Source of the DNA: JANRIZ01 sp033764445
GTDB lineage: Bacteria > Verrucomicrobiota > Verrucomicrobiia > JAWXBN01
Assembly (NCBI GenBank): GCA_033764445.1
Contig: JANRIZ010000175.1
Span: forward strand, 1 to 17,603
Length of the DNA stretch: 17,603 nucleotides
Direction: 5' to 3'
Part shown: in pieces, positions 1 to 6,917 of the stretch
How positions within the stretch are numbered: position 1 is the stretch's first letter
Layout: each line of letters starts with the position of its first letter
Notes under the pieces: generated by a model
The model's database searches: none
Seen by the model: only the letters and a program-made list of their open reading frames with translations
Told to the model about the DNA's origin: nothing
Made by a program: the position numbers and the translations under genes

Positions 1-567
1 CTAATGGGGCGATTGATGGGTCAGGAACAGGGGTTTGTTTTGGGGATCCTGCTGCAAATTGTCGTGATATCCGGGGGTGGCATTGTTTTCGAGCATCAGC
101 TGCTGCGGGGTGGCGGTGGTGCCGGAGAGATAAAATCCGGCCTGATACTGGTACGGCACCAGCAACTGCATCAGCGCCTCCTTCCATGTGCCATCCACAA
201 AATAGGGATCCCGGGTCAGCCGCCCTTCCTGATTGAAGGTCGACCACAACCAGGTGTAACTGTCGGTGGTGCCGTTGACAAAACCGCCCTCCTGCGCGAC
301 GACCAGCTGCACCTCCTGATCGGGGACCAGCTGCACCTGGACAATCAGTGTCCCTCCCTCCTGCAGGGTCCATCGCAGATCCCAGTACGACGTGCCCTGG
401 GCGTCGGTCCACGAGGCGCCGTTGCGCTCCACCAGCGCCACCAGCACCAGCGAAAATTGCCGCCACTCCTCGTCACTCCAGGCGGGGGGCTGCACAATGA
501 CCTTGATCCGCTCCCAGCGGATTCTCCACTCATTGAGCAGTCTGCGAAACTCGACAACGGGTATCAA
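1..567 (-). CDS. Hypothetical protein, 188 aa, TTG start
   Basis: I do not recognise this family and assign no function. The reading frame is complete: a TAG stop sits at the very edge of the window and the start is TTG at 567-565. That start is chosen because a strong Shine-Dalgarno (AAGGAGGAG, minus strand 585-577) lies 9 nt upstream, and no ATG or GTG start fits as well. The product has no signal peptide or membrane segment that I can see. It is rich in Trp, Gln, Leu and Val (for example WDLRWTLQEGG around residues 62-72), which looks like a soluble beta-rich fold. It begins 35 nt after the stop of the membrane coiled-coil gene on the same strand, so the two are probably co-transcribed and may act together. 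Whether more genes follow is hidden by the window edge. Confidence 0.7.
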   Translation of the reverse strand: MIPVVEFRRLLNEWRIRWERIKVIVQPPAWSDEEWRQFSLVLVALVERNGASWTDAQGTSYWDLRWTLQEGGTLIVQVQLVPDQEVQLVVAQEGGFVNGTTDSYTWLWSTFNQEGRLTRDPYFVDGTWKEALMQLLVPYQYQAGFYLSGTTATPQQLMLENNATPGYHDNLQQDPQNKPLFLTHQSPH

Positions 568-576
568 GGCGGGACA

Positions 577-585
577 CTCCTCCTT
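577..585 (-). promoter_or_regulatory. Strong Shine-Dalgarno deciding a TTG start
   Basis: The minus strand reads AAGGAGGAG here, followed by a 9-nt spacer and TTG at 567. It is the best ribosome binding site in the window and fixes the start of the 188-aa hypothetical protein. Most other genes here have little or no such signal. Confidence 0.7.
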
Positions 586-602
586 CAGGGGATCGGCGCA
601 GG

Positions 603-1472
603 CTATCGCACCGGGGCGGGTCCGATCCGGCGTTGCAACTCGGCAATGGCGGCCCGGTCGATGGCGATTTCCCGGCGAAGCTGGTTCTGTGTTTCCGAAA
701 GCCGGGTCTTGAGTCCGACGATCTCCTCCCGCTGGTTTTTGATGACGATGTTCTGCGCGGTCAGATCATCGGCCATCTGACTGTGGGCCTGCAACAGCTG
801 CCGGTTCTGTTCGGCGTACTTCGCATCCAGTTGCTGGACGACCACGGCCTGATCCTTGATCTGGCTGTAAAGCACATAAAACCCGAATCCGGCGGACCCG
901 GCGAAGATCAGCACGAGGATCAACAGGAACAAACCCACACCGGACAGGAGTGTGGTCATCGACTTCTGTTCACTTCGCTGACGTTCAATGTTTTTGGTGA
1001 AGGAGCTGACGGGGGGCTGTGCCATGGACTTGTTCCTCGGTGTTGAGGGTTGGGGATTGAATTCTGGGGTAAAATCAGGCTGTGTCTGGGAATCTGTCCT
1101 GTTTCCACGTGCGCGGGGTTCCTCAACCGCTTCGTGCGGGATCTCCTCGGCGGGCTCCGGCTCTGCCGCCCCGGATGACTTCTCCCCGTCGCGAAGGACG
1201 GTCTCGGGCTCCTCGCGGGTGGGTGAAATGAACACCACATGCTCCGGCCATTTTTCCTCCGACTTTGGCTCCTCAGGGGCGGGACGGGCCTTGATGGTGG
1301 CCGAGGCAAAATCATCGGTCTCGGCAATGACCACCCGGGGTTCCAATACCGGCGCCAGGGCGGAGTCCGCCGCTGGAGTCTGGGCCTCTTTGGGGGGCAC
1401 GGCTTCCGCCGGGGACGATCCAAAGTCCAGTTCCATCTCTCCTGCTGATTGTTTGCGGGGCCCGAGCGCCAT
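603..1472 (-). CDS. Single-pass membrane protein with acidic Pro/Glu-rich arm and C-terminal coiled coil
   Basis: Family not recognised. Three regions are visible in the 289 aa. Residues 1-160 are disordered-looking and rich in Pro, Glu and Ala. Residues about 173-202 form one hydrophobic membrane segment. Residues about 203-282 are Gln, Glu, Lys and Arg rich with heptad-like spacing, suggesting a coiled coil. Basic residues just before the membrane segment (K160, R164, R166, K170) point to N-in, C-out topology, so the coiled coil would face the periplasm. The start is ATG at 1472, because an in-frame TAG lies 8 codons upstream with no other start between; no clear SD precedes it. An internal ATG at 1025 (residue 150) does have an SD and would give a 140-aa form without the arm. 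The gene lies upstream of the 188-aa hypothetical gene (35-nt gap). The shape recalls membrane tethers, but no role can be assigned. Confidence 0.75.
   Translation of the reverse strand: MALGPRKQSAGEMELDFGSSPAEAVPPKEAQTPAADSALAPVLEPRVVIAETDDFASATIKARPAPEEPKSEEKWPEHVVFISPTREEPETVLRDGEKSSGAAEPEPAEEIPHEAVEEPRARGNRTDSQTQPDFTPEFNPQPSTPRNKSMAQPPVSSFTKNIERQRSEQKSMTTLLSGVGLFLLILVLIFAGSAGFGFYVLYSQIKDQAVVVQQLDAKYAEQNRQLLQAHSQMADDLTAQNIVIKNQREEIVGLKTRLSETQNQLRREIAIDRAAIAELQRRIGPAPVR
1034..1038 (-). promoter_or_regulatory. Possible internal ribosome binding site inside the coiled-coil gene
   Basis: The minus strand carries GAGGA at 1038-1034, 8 nt before an in-frame ATG at 1025-1023. The annotated start at 1472 lacks a comparable signal. 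Initiation here would yield a short form keeping only the basic stretch, the membrane segment and the coiled coil. Confidence 0.35.
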
Positions 1473-1514
1473 GAGGAAGAAAAACCTGCCATCAAACTAT
1501 GTTTCGATCGGGTG

Positions 1515-1604
1515 AAATTCAATCAAATTCCCTTCGCACGACACAAAATCAACATGATTGAATTTACATAAAAACAAGGAAAAATAAGAGTGTTTGTATT
1601 CAAT
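1515..1604. repeat. Spaced ATTCAAT/ATTGAAT motifs, including a 10-bp inverted repeat
   Basis: In the AT-rich gap between the hicA stop and the coiled-coil gene, AAATTCAATC (1515-1524) is the exact reverse complement of GATTGAATTT (1556-1565), with 31 nt between the arms. A third heptamer ATTCAAT lies at 1598-1604. The three heptamer cores start at 1517, 1557 and 1598, so they are spaced by 40 and 41 nt, near four helical turns. This could be an operator array or a chance pattern in AT-rich DNA. The gap is also where the promoter of the downstream gene pair must lie. Confidence 0.4.
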
Positions 1605-1614
1605 TTACCAAGGC

Positions 1615-1821
1615 TCATTCAAATAGAATTTCCTCCAAACCCGACTGTCGAATGATGGAGCGCATTGTACCTCGCGGAATATCCTTGCGTGGATGGGGTA
1701 CGATCACCGTTCTTCCCGTTTGATGACGATATTTCTGATGGCTGCCCTTCTGGGACACCAAAACAAACCCGTGTTCCAATAAAATGCGAATGACTTCACG
1801 GGAACTGAGCATCCTAGGCAT
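1615..1821 (-). CDS. hicA: HicA-family toxin (mRNA interferase)
   Basis: This is a 68-aa protein of the HicA/YcfA type, a double-stranded-RNA-binding-fold ribonuclease that cleaves mRNA and stops translation when freed from its antitoxin. The family signature is visible: an N-terminal helix (SSREVIRILLEHGF, residues 6-19), the catalytic His in QKGSHQKY (His28), and the C-terminal HPRKDIPRGTMRSIIRQSGL segment (residues 43-62). Length is normal for the family. The ATG at 1821 lies inside the end of hicB, giving an 8-nt overlap, so translation is probably coupled. The order antitoxin-then-toxin is the less common arrangement compared with classical hicAB but is well known. Active-site residues look intact, so the toxin is probably functional. 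Confidence 0.9.
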   Translation of the reverse strand: MPRMLSSREVIRILLEHGFVLVSQKGSHQKYRHQTGRTVIVPHPRKDIPRGTMRSIIRQSGLEEILFE

Positions 1822-2023
1822 TGATCGAACTTTCCCCGACTAGAACTTCCTCGATCACCTGATACTGAGGAGATTTTTCGTCCTCGTAATATAATTCCAA
1901 CGCCTCCTTCAGATTGCGGATGGCTTCCTCCATTGAATCGCCAAAACTCGACACATCCACATTCAGACACTGGGCCACAAAATAGGGAGATTCTTTGTAA
2001 ACGCAATATTTGATTGTTTTCAT
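1814..2023 (-). CDS. hicB: HicB-family antitoxin, short form
   Basis: This 69-aa protein matches the N-terminal HicB fold (partial RNase H-like): MKTIKYCVYKESPYFVAQCL at residues 1-20, then the typical SFGDSMEEAIRNLKEALELY helix at residues 26-45. It would bind and neutralise the HicA product encoded immediately downstream, with which its gene overlaps by 8 nt. Many HicB proteins carry a C-terminal helix-turn-helix or ribbon-helix-helix domain for autoregulation. None is seen here, since the chain ends about 24 residues after that helix, so repression of the operon by HicB is doubtful. The start is ATG at 2023, preceded by only a weak GGGGT element. It begins 33 nt after the stop of the GT4 gene on the same strand and could be read from its transcript. 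Confidence 0.88.
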   Translation of the reverse strand: MKTIKYCVYKESPYFVAQCLNVDVSSFGDSMEEAIRNLKEALELYYEDEKSPQYQVIEEVLVGESSINA

Positions 2024-2056
2024 AGCACTACCCCAATATGCCTCTTTTTTACATTG

Positions 2057-3196
2057 TTAGCCAGTCTGTTTTTCAGTCAGCCACGCCTGCATCCACTTTT
2101 TCATCTTTTGGGCCCGGGTCTCCCAAAAAAACGGCGCGAGGTCTGGACGGATGGAAGGAGCGGGTGTCTCAAAGGCCGACTTCAATTTCTCCGCAAGATC
2201 GGCGGCGTTCCCGGGTTCGGCCAGGATCATCCCGGGAAAATGTGCCTCCAATTCGCGCACCACGGGGATGGCGGAGGCCACAATGCGTTTGCCCGCGGCG
2301 GCATATTCGAGCAGCTTCATCGGAAAGGAATACGTGCTGCTCCGGGGCTCCATCAGATTGGGCAGCACACACACCTCGGCACGGGAGAGCCAGAAAGCCA
2401 GCTCCGCCCGGCGGCGATGTCCCATGAAAAGGACCCGGTCCCGCATTCCCGCATCGTGGACAAATTTTTCCAATGGACGGATTTCCTCCCCGCGCCCCCC
2501 CACAACCACCAACCGGTAATCCCCGCCGAGTTTTTGCCAGGCTTTCAGCAACACACCCACACCCTTCCACGGAATCAAAGAACCCGCATACACGGCCGTG
2601 CCCGGATGGGTCCGGTCAGTCCCCCCGGAAAATTCCCCGGGAGCCACGGCGTTCCATGCGATCAGGCTCCGCTCCGGCACTCCGTAACGGTGACGGACCG
2701 ATTCCAGTGTGTGTGCGGAGGTGGCCACGAGCGCGTCGCACCCGGGATAGACTCTCTGCTCCTGCGCCGCCAATGCCGCAAACCTCCTGTGCCCCTCCGG
2801 ATAGGCGTCCGCAAAAATCTCGTGCGCCTCAAAGACAAGGGGCGGACGGACCTTCCACGAAAGCATCTCCTCGGCGAGCTTCAGGTGGATCGCGTACAGG
2901 ACATCACATTTCTCCCGTTCAAGGACCCGGCGCAGATGCCCCATGTATCTCGGACGGGTGCTCACCTTTCTGCCACCCAGCCACAGATACCGCGGACCGA
3001 ATTCAAGTCGCAATTTTTTTGTATCCGACAATCCAAACCGGCGCCGCACGTCGGGGGCCGCCACCCCGGGGGTGTTTCCCATCAGCCAGATGACCTCGGC
3101 CCCGTCGAGCGCCAGGGCCTCGCACATCCGGGCGGTGTGGACTTCACGGGCCCGCGCAAAGGTGATTTCCTCGGGGTACGGATAGATGATTTTCAT
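2057..3196 (-). CDS. Glycosyltransferase, GT4-like (GT-B fold)
   Basis: A 379-aa retaining glycosyltransferase of the GT-B fold, probably adding a sugar to LPS core or another surface glycan in the cytoplasm. The C-terminal nucleotide-sugar domain is clear: AVYAGSLIPWKGVGVLLKAW (about 201-220), RVLFMGH (254-260), then the donor-binding segment SFPMKLLEYAAAGKRIVAS (290-308), which corresponds to the usual FPxKxxEYxAxG form. The N-terminal acceptor domain contains FEAHEIFADAYPEGH (122-136). Its ATG overlaps the TGA of the upstream GT9 gene in an ATGA arrangement (3193-3196), so the two are translationally coupled and likely work in sequence. The donor and acceptor sugars cannot be named from sequence. 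hicB follows 33 nt downstream. Confidence 0.88.
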   Translation of the reverse strand: MKIIYPYPEEITFARAREVHTARMCEALALDGAEVIWLMGNTPGVAAPDVRRRFGLSDTKKLRLEFGPRYLWLGGRKVSTRPRYMGHLRRVLEREKCDVLYAIHLKLAEEMLSWKVRPPLVFEAHEIFADAYPEGHRRFAALAAQEQRVYPGCDALVATSAHTLESVRHRYGVPERSLIAWNAVAPGEFSGGTDRTHPGTAVYAGSLIPWKGVGVLLKAWQKLGGDYRLVVVGGRGEEIRPLEKFVHDAGMRDRVLFMGHRRRAELAFWLSRAEVCVLPNLMEPRSSTYSFPMKLLEYAAAGKRIVASAIPVVRELEAHFPGMILAEPGNAADLAEKLKSAFETPAPSIRPDLAPFFWETRAQKMKKWMQAWLTEKQTG

Positions 3197-4290
3197 GCGA
3201 GAAATCTCCCGGCCTGCACGGCCAGTTGCGCGGGGGTGATCTCCGTGACGGGTCTCCCGAATCCGCCGGTCCGCAAGGCGACATGGCTGTGGGTGTCAAA
3301 AAGCGGACCGCACGCGCCGACATCCGACCCGAGATCGCGGGGCGCAAAGAGGGTGACGGTCGGGCACCCCACGGCGGTGGCCAGGTGGTACGGACCGGTG
3401 TCCCCGGAAATCATCACCCGCGCCCGGGCATACAACGCGGCCATCTGCCGCAGGGTCAGTTCCCCGGCCAGGTTGACGACATTTTCCCCGGCCACCCCGG
3501 TGATGGCGGCGGCCACATCCCTTTCGGCCCCGCTGCCGGTGAGGACAAACCGCCGTCCGGGGGCACGCAAAAGTTTGATCAGCTCCACAAAGTTGGATTC
3601 CGGCCACTTTTTATAATCCCGCGAGGCCCCCGGATGCAGCACGATGAGCGGACCGGTTCCGGCAAGACGGGCCTCCACCTCCGCGGTGTCCCCGGGAGTG
3701 AAAAAAACCTCTGTCGTATAATCCTCCGGGGTCACAACCGCCCCCAGCCATTCGGCCATGGCGAGGTTCTGCAAAATGGCGTGGCCGCTGGCGTAGTCCG
3801 CATCCTCCGGACGGCGGAGTTCGCCGAGATTGGCCATCCAATCCCTGTACTGCGAATCCCGCGTGGGCCGCCTGAGAAAGGCCCGGACTCCCGCCCGTCT
3901 CAAAAGGGCCACGACGTCGGGGTCATTCGCATTGGAAAGCAATGCCACACGGTATCCGCCCGACCGCACGCTTTCAACCACCTCCCGCTCACGGCGATAC
4001 TTTTTGTAGTAGCGATGCACCCGCACCCCATGGGCATGATGTTCAAAAAGGCCGGCAAACGGATCCTTCACCATAAATCCCAGCCGACTCCCCGGCAGAA
4101 ATGCGCGCAATTTGCGCAGGAGCGGGGTGTTCATGATCGCGTCCCCGAGCGCGGTGCAGGCCACGACCAGAACCCCCTCCCGGGCCAGGGCCCGGACCCG
4201 GTCCGGTTCGCGTTCGATCCGGAAAAGACCCAGCCGTTCGGCCAGCAGGTTCCCCCCGAGTACCAGTGTGTCGCGTCCGGGAATTTTCAC
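3193..4290 (-). CDS. Heptosyltransferase-like glycosyltransferase, GT9 family
   Basis: A GT9 enzyme, the family of ADP-heptose:LPS heptosyltransferases (WaaC/WaaF/WaaQ). From the chosen start it is 365 aa. Signatures are the N-terminal TALGDAIMNTPLLRKLR (about residues 46-62), the central VLHPGASRDYKKWP (217-230) and the C-terminal donor-site motif SGDTGPYHLATAVGCPTVTL (295-314). About 40 residues precede the first beta strand, more than in most GT9 proteins. The start is uncertain. I use GTG at 4290 because GGAGGG precedes it closely (3 nt). The frame stays open to a TTG at 4329 with no good SD, and another TTG at 4305 follows GGGGGAGG. The gene overlaps the GT4 gene by 4 nt and is preceded by 347 nt of repeat-rich gene-free DNA. 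Substrate specificity is inferred from family only. Confidence 0.85.
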   Translation of the reverse strand: MKIPGRDTLVLGGNLLAERLGLFRIEREPDRVRALAREGVLVVACTALGDAIMNTPLLRKLRAFLPGSRLGFMVKDPFAGLFEHHAHGVRVHRYYKKYRREREVVESVRSGGYRVALLSNANDPDVVALLRRAGVRAFLRRPTRDSQYRDWMANLGELRRPEDADYASGHAILQNLAMAEWLGAVVTPEDYTTEVFFTPGDTAEVEARLAGTGPLIVLHPGASRDYKKWPESNFVELIKLLRAPGRRFVLTGSGAERDVAAAITGVAGENVVNLAGELTLRQMAALYARARVMISGDTGPYHLATAVGCPTVTLFAPRDLGSDVGACGPLFDTHSHVALRTGGFGRPVTEITPAQLAVQAGRFLA

Positions 4291-4354
4291 GTTCCCTCCA
4301 ATCAACAGCCTCCCCCCCGCCCTTGGCAATCCCCTTTTCCGGTTGCCGGCTTTT

Positions 4355-4622
4355 CCATTTCCAATTGTTGATTGCCAATTTCCGATTGTGTTTATGATTT
4401 CAGATATTTCAGCATTTCAGTTTTTCAGCAGTTACAAATTCTTCCTTCGCGGCCTTTGCGTCCTTCGCGAGAAATTCTCCCCCCTTGTGTCTTTTGTGCC
4501 TTTTTGTGGCTAAATGTTCCGTTGAAAGTTGTGCGTTGAGCGAGGGGAATCGGCCAAGAGTCATTAGACATACGAAATGAGACATTTTCCACTCCCCCTG
4601 GTGTTCTCCGTGTTCTTGGCGT
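4355..4622. repeat. Mosaic of five short-period (8-10 nt, once 14 nt) degenerate repeat blocks
   Basis: The stretch 4291-4637 holds no gene; it is a string of small repeat blocks. Block A (4355-4387) repeats CCAATT at 4361 and 4375. Block B (4398-4428) has TTTCAG at 4398, 4407, 4415 and 4423. Block C (4444-4469) has CCTTCGCG, CCTTTGCG and CCTTCGCG at 4444, 4453 and 4462. Block D (4485-4510) has TTGTG at 4485, 4494 and 4504. Block E (4601-4616) has GTGTTCT at 4601 and 4610. Blocks B to E share a period close to 9 nt with different unit sequences. On the minus strand C reads like CGCGAAGGACGCAAAGG and D like CACAAAAAGGCACAAAAG. I recall similar strings in intergenic DNA of environmental bacteria, but could not search. 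No open reading frame of note crosses the stretch. Confidence 0.7.
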
Positions 4623-4637
4623 GAGACTCCCCCGCGG

Positions 4638-5801
4638 TTAAAACTCCACGTTCAGACCGTCATGTGTCCGCTTCCGCGCCAGGATCACCTTGAGCTTTTC
4701 AATGACCGCCGCCGGGGTGATCCCCTCCATCGGCGCCTTCACGCCGGGGGCGATCCCTGCGGGGCGTTCCAACTCCAGCACGGCATGTTTGTCGCCGTAT
4801 CCATGCGGCCCCACGCGGAAGGCGGGGTTGTTGTGGTGGATGAGCGCCACGGTGTCGGTACCCACGGCAAACCCCAGATGCATCACGCCCGTATCCGTCG
4901 ACACCAGGGCCGAGGCAAAGGTCAGCAACGCCGCCGTCTCCGAAAGGCTCATGAGCGCACACAAATTGCGCACCGGGACCCCGGCCTGCTTCTCCATGTC
5001 ACGCGCCCGGGCCAGATTGTCGGTCCCGCCGGTGATGGCGATTTCAAACAGCCCGCTCTCCCCGACCCAGCGGATGACCTCCGCATAATGCGCCACGGGC
5101 CAGTCCCGCCACGCGGCCCGTTTGCCCCCGCCGGCCTGGAAAACCACCAGCGGTTTCTGCCCCAGCCAGCCGCCAAAACGGTCGGCCACGGATTTTTTTT
5201 CCGCTTCACTGACCCGGTACACCAGCCCCTTGTCCTCGGCTTTCGCCCCGGCCTGCCGCACAATCCACAACGTCTGCTCGACTCCGTGGATTTCCCACGA
5301 GGGCACGGGGCCGGGTTTGGGTGTGCCCGCCGGCCAGTTCTCCGCAAAATGCACCGGGTGCGAAATCAAAAATCCGAATCGGGTCATCCCCTCGTAACTG
5401 ACCACCACCCGGCGGTTGGCCAGATACGCCAGCGGCCACACATCGGGATCATTGGCGCGAAGCACGACCACCAGGTCCGGTTTGAGCGCACGCAGTTTGC
5501 GGGCATTTTGCAGAAAGCACACCGGACTTTTCCGGTGGGCGATGATCTCGTCGATATGGGGATTGTGATCATGGACCGCCCGGCGCCGGGCATGGGTGAC
5601 CACGGTCACCCGCGCGGCGGGCCACGTTTCCTTCAGGGCGCGGATGGCCACGGAATCCGTCAGGGAATCGCCGATTCCGGCCGTGCTGAAGACCAGAATG
5701 CGCGAGGGCCGGGGAGGCAACGGTTTCGGGTCCGGCGGCCAGACTGCCGCCAGTGCCCGGAAGGTCCACTGATACAGATTGAAAACAATTTGGTTCCACA
5801 T
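4638..5801 (-). CDS. Heptosyltransferase-like glycosyltransferase, GT9 family
   Basis: A 387-aa GT9 protein. The first Rossmann strand and loop are ILVFSTAGIGDSLTDS (residues 35-50), the centre has VVFQAGGGKRAAWRDWP (219-235), and the C-terminal donor site is STDTGVMHLGFAVGTDTVAL (301-320). The central motif departs from the usual HPGA form: FQAG replaces it, so donor recognition may differ from true heptosyltransferases. The first 34 residues are extra and include an amphipathic, Trp-rich segment (IVFNLYQWTFRALAAVW) that could hold the enzyme at the inner membrane surface. The start is ATG at 5801, 12 nt after the stop of the waaQ-like gene, so both share a transcript. After its stop comes the repeat mosaic rather than the next gene. 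Sugar specificity is unknown. Confidence 0.85.
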   Translation of the reverse strand: MWNQIVFNLYQWTFRALAAVWPPDPKPLPPRPSRILVFSTAGIGDSLTDSVAIRALKETWPAARVTVVTHARRRAVHDHNPHIDEIIAHRKSPVCFLQNARKLRALKPDLVVVLRANDPDVWPLAYLANRRVVVSYEGMTRFGFLISHPVHFAENWPAGTPKPGPVPSWEIHGVEQTLWIVRQAGAKAEDKGLVYRVSEAEKKSVADRFGGWLGQKPLVVFQAGGGKRAAWRDWPVAHYAEVIRWVGESGLFEIAITGGTDNLARARDMEKQAGVPVRNLCALMSLSETAALLTFASALVSTDTGVMHLGFAVGTDTVALIHHNNPAFRVGPHGYGDKHAVLELERPAGIAPGVKAPMEGITPAAVIEKLKVILARKRTHDGLNVEF

Positions 5802-5813
5802 ATCCGGTTGCCC

Positions 5814-6884
5814 CTACGCCATGAGTTTTGGAACGGTGCCCGGACGGAGGGCCCGCACGGCCTCGAGGACCTCCCCGACATGGATGGCTTTCATGCAATC
5901 GCGGATCGCGTCATGAGGGCAGGCGGGATGGGTTTTGTCCTCATTGCACGGACAGCCCTTGTGCAGGACCTGTCGGTTCTCGCACCACGGATGCCAGGAC
6001 TCCGCGCCACTGGGTCCAAAAAGGGCGATGACAGGCACGCCCACGGCGGCGGCCATGTGCATGGGGGCGGAATCCACCCCGAGAAAAAGGTCGCAGACCG
6101 AACTGAGCGCCCCGAGCCGGTGCAGGCTGGTCCGGCCCAGCAGCGAAACGGGTTGGGTCCGGCACAGGGCCAGGATGTTTTCGGCCCGACGCAGTTCACG
6201 GGGCTCCCCGCTGCTGGTCACAAGGACCCGGGCGTTGTCGGTCTCCTGAAGCCGGTCAATGACCTCCGCCATTTTCTGATCCTCCCAGCACTTGAAAAGC
6301 CAGCGGGAGACCGGATGCACATGCACGAGCATTTTGCCGGCATGCGGCAGCACGAGGTTTTGGGCCCACGCGCGGTCCTCCGGCGAAAAATGAAACTCCA
6401 GCGCCGGTTTCTCAAACCGCAGGCCCAGCGGTGCGAGCAACTCCGTGTGACGCAGCACCTCGTGCCGCTGACCGGAGGGCAGGTCCGGATAATGGGTGTA
6501 GGCCATCGACTTCCAGGTCTCTTTCCACGGACGGGTGTTCCAGGCGGTCCGGACCGGTGCAAGGCTCATCGCCGAGTAGAAAGCCGGCCGGTCCCCGGTG
6601 GTGTAGTCGATGACCAGATCGTACCGTCCGGTGAGCATTGTCCGCAGCAGGGTCCATTCACTGACCGCGCGGGAAATCCATGCGCCTTTGCGGCGCAGGA
6701 CCAGGAGTTGATCCACATGCGGGTTGAGATCAAGCATGGCCTCGGTGCCCTCATTGACCGCCACCGTGATGTGGCATCCGGGAAAGGCCCGCCTCAAACC
6801 GGGCAGCACGGCACTGACCATCAGGGCGTCCCCGATGTTGCGGAATTTCAAAATGGCGATGCGTTTGATGTTTTCGAGTGTCAT
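5814..6884 (-). CDS. waaQ: Lipopolysaccharide heptosyltransferase III-like (WaaQ/RfaQ type)
   Basis: A 356-aa GT9 enzyme resembling heptosyltransferase III, which adds the branch heptose to LPS inner core from ADP-heptose in the cytoplasm. Matching features are ILKFRNIGDALMVSAVLPGL (residues 11-30), VAVNEGTEAMLDLNP (41-55), VHPVSRWLFKCWEDQKMAE (189-207) and DSAPMHMAAAVGVPVIALFG (271-290). A Cys-rich stretch (Cys301, 311, 313, 322, 330) followed by RDCMKAI is typical of the subfamily. It is the first gene of the minus-strand glycosyltransferase run, with 12 nt to the next GT9. The start is ATG at 6884 with no SD; a TATAAT lies at 6904-6899. The GT9 assignment is firm. The WaaQ role is likely but inferred, because no waaC or waaF neighbour can be identified with certainty. 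Confidence 0.87.
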   Translation of the reverse strand: MTLENIKRIAILKFRNIGDALMVSAVLPGLRRAFPGCHITVAVNEGTEAMLDLNPHVDQLLVLRRKGAWISRAVSEWTLLRTMLTGRYDLVIDYTTGDRPAFYSAMSLAPVRTAWNTRPWKETWKSMAYTHYPDLPSGQRHEVLRHTELLAPLGLRFEKPALEFHFSPEDRAWAQNLVLPHAGKMLVHVHPVSRWLFKCWEDQKMAEVIDRLQETDNARVLVTSSGEPRELRRAENILALCRTQPVSLLGRTSLHRLGALSSVCDLFLGVDSAPMHMAAAVGVPVIALFGPSGAESWHPWCENRQVLHKGCPCNEDKTHPACPHDAIRDCMKAIHVGEVLEAVRALRPGTVPKLMA

Positions 6885-6898
6885 TTTGATGGAGCGCG

Positions 6899-6904
6899 AT
6901 TATA
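6899..6904 (-). promoter_or_regulatory. Candidate -10 element for the waaQ-like gene
   Basis: The minus strand reads TATAAT exactly, 14 nt before the ATG at 6884. The -35 is weak (TTGCCT, 6929-6924, at a 19-nt spacing). Only 33 nt separate this start codon from that of the divergent GT4 gene, so any promoters overlap each other or the coding sequences. Confidence 0.35.
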
Positions 6905-6917
6905 TTGCCCTTTTCCC

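Noticed and set aside
956..1522. 188-aa minus-strand frame starting upstream of the coiled-coil gene
   Set aside because: The translation is Arg/Pro/Ser rich without structure, while the overlapping frame has a membrane segment and coiled coil.
2054..4371. Long plus-strand frames opposite the GT4 and GT9 genes
   Set aside because: They mirror well-supported minus-strand genes and show biased, domain-free composition typical of antisense frames in GC-rich DNA.
4291..4637. CRISPR-like array in the repeat stretch
   Set aside because: Units are 5 to 8 nt with 8-14 nt steps, differ between blocks and lack unique spacers; no cas gene is nearby.
4662..6917. A 3.4-kb open plus-strand frame that continues into the GT4 gene at 6918
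   Set aside because: The first 2.2 kb is antisense to two clear GT9 genes and its translation is rich in Pro, His, Gly and Arg with no recognisable domain. It is a high-GC shadow; only the part from ATG 6918 is a real gene.
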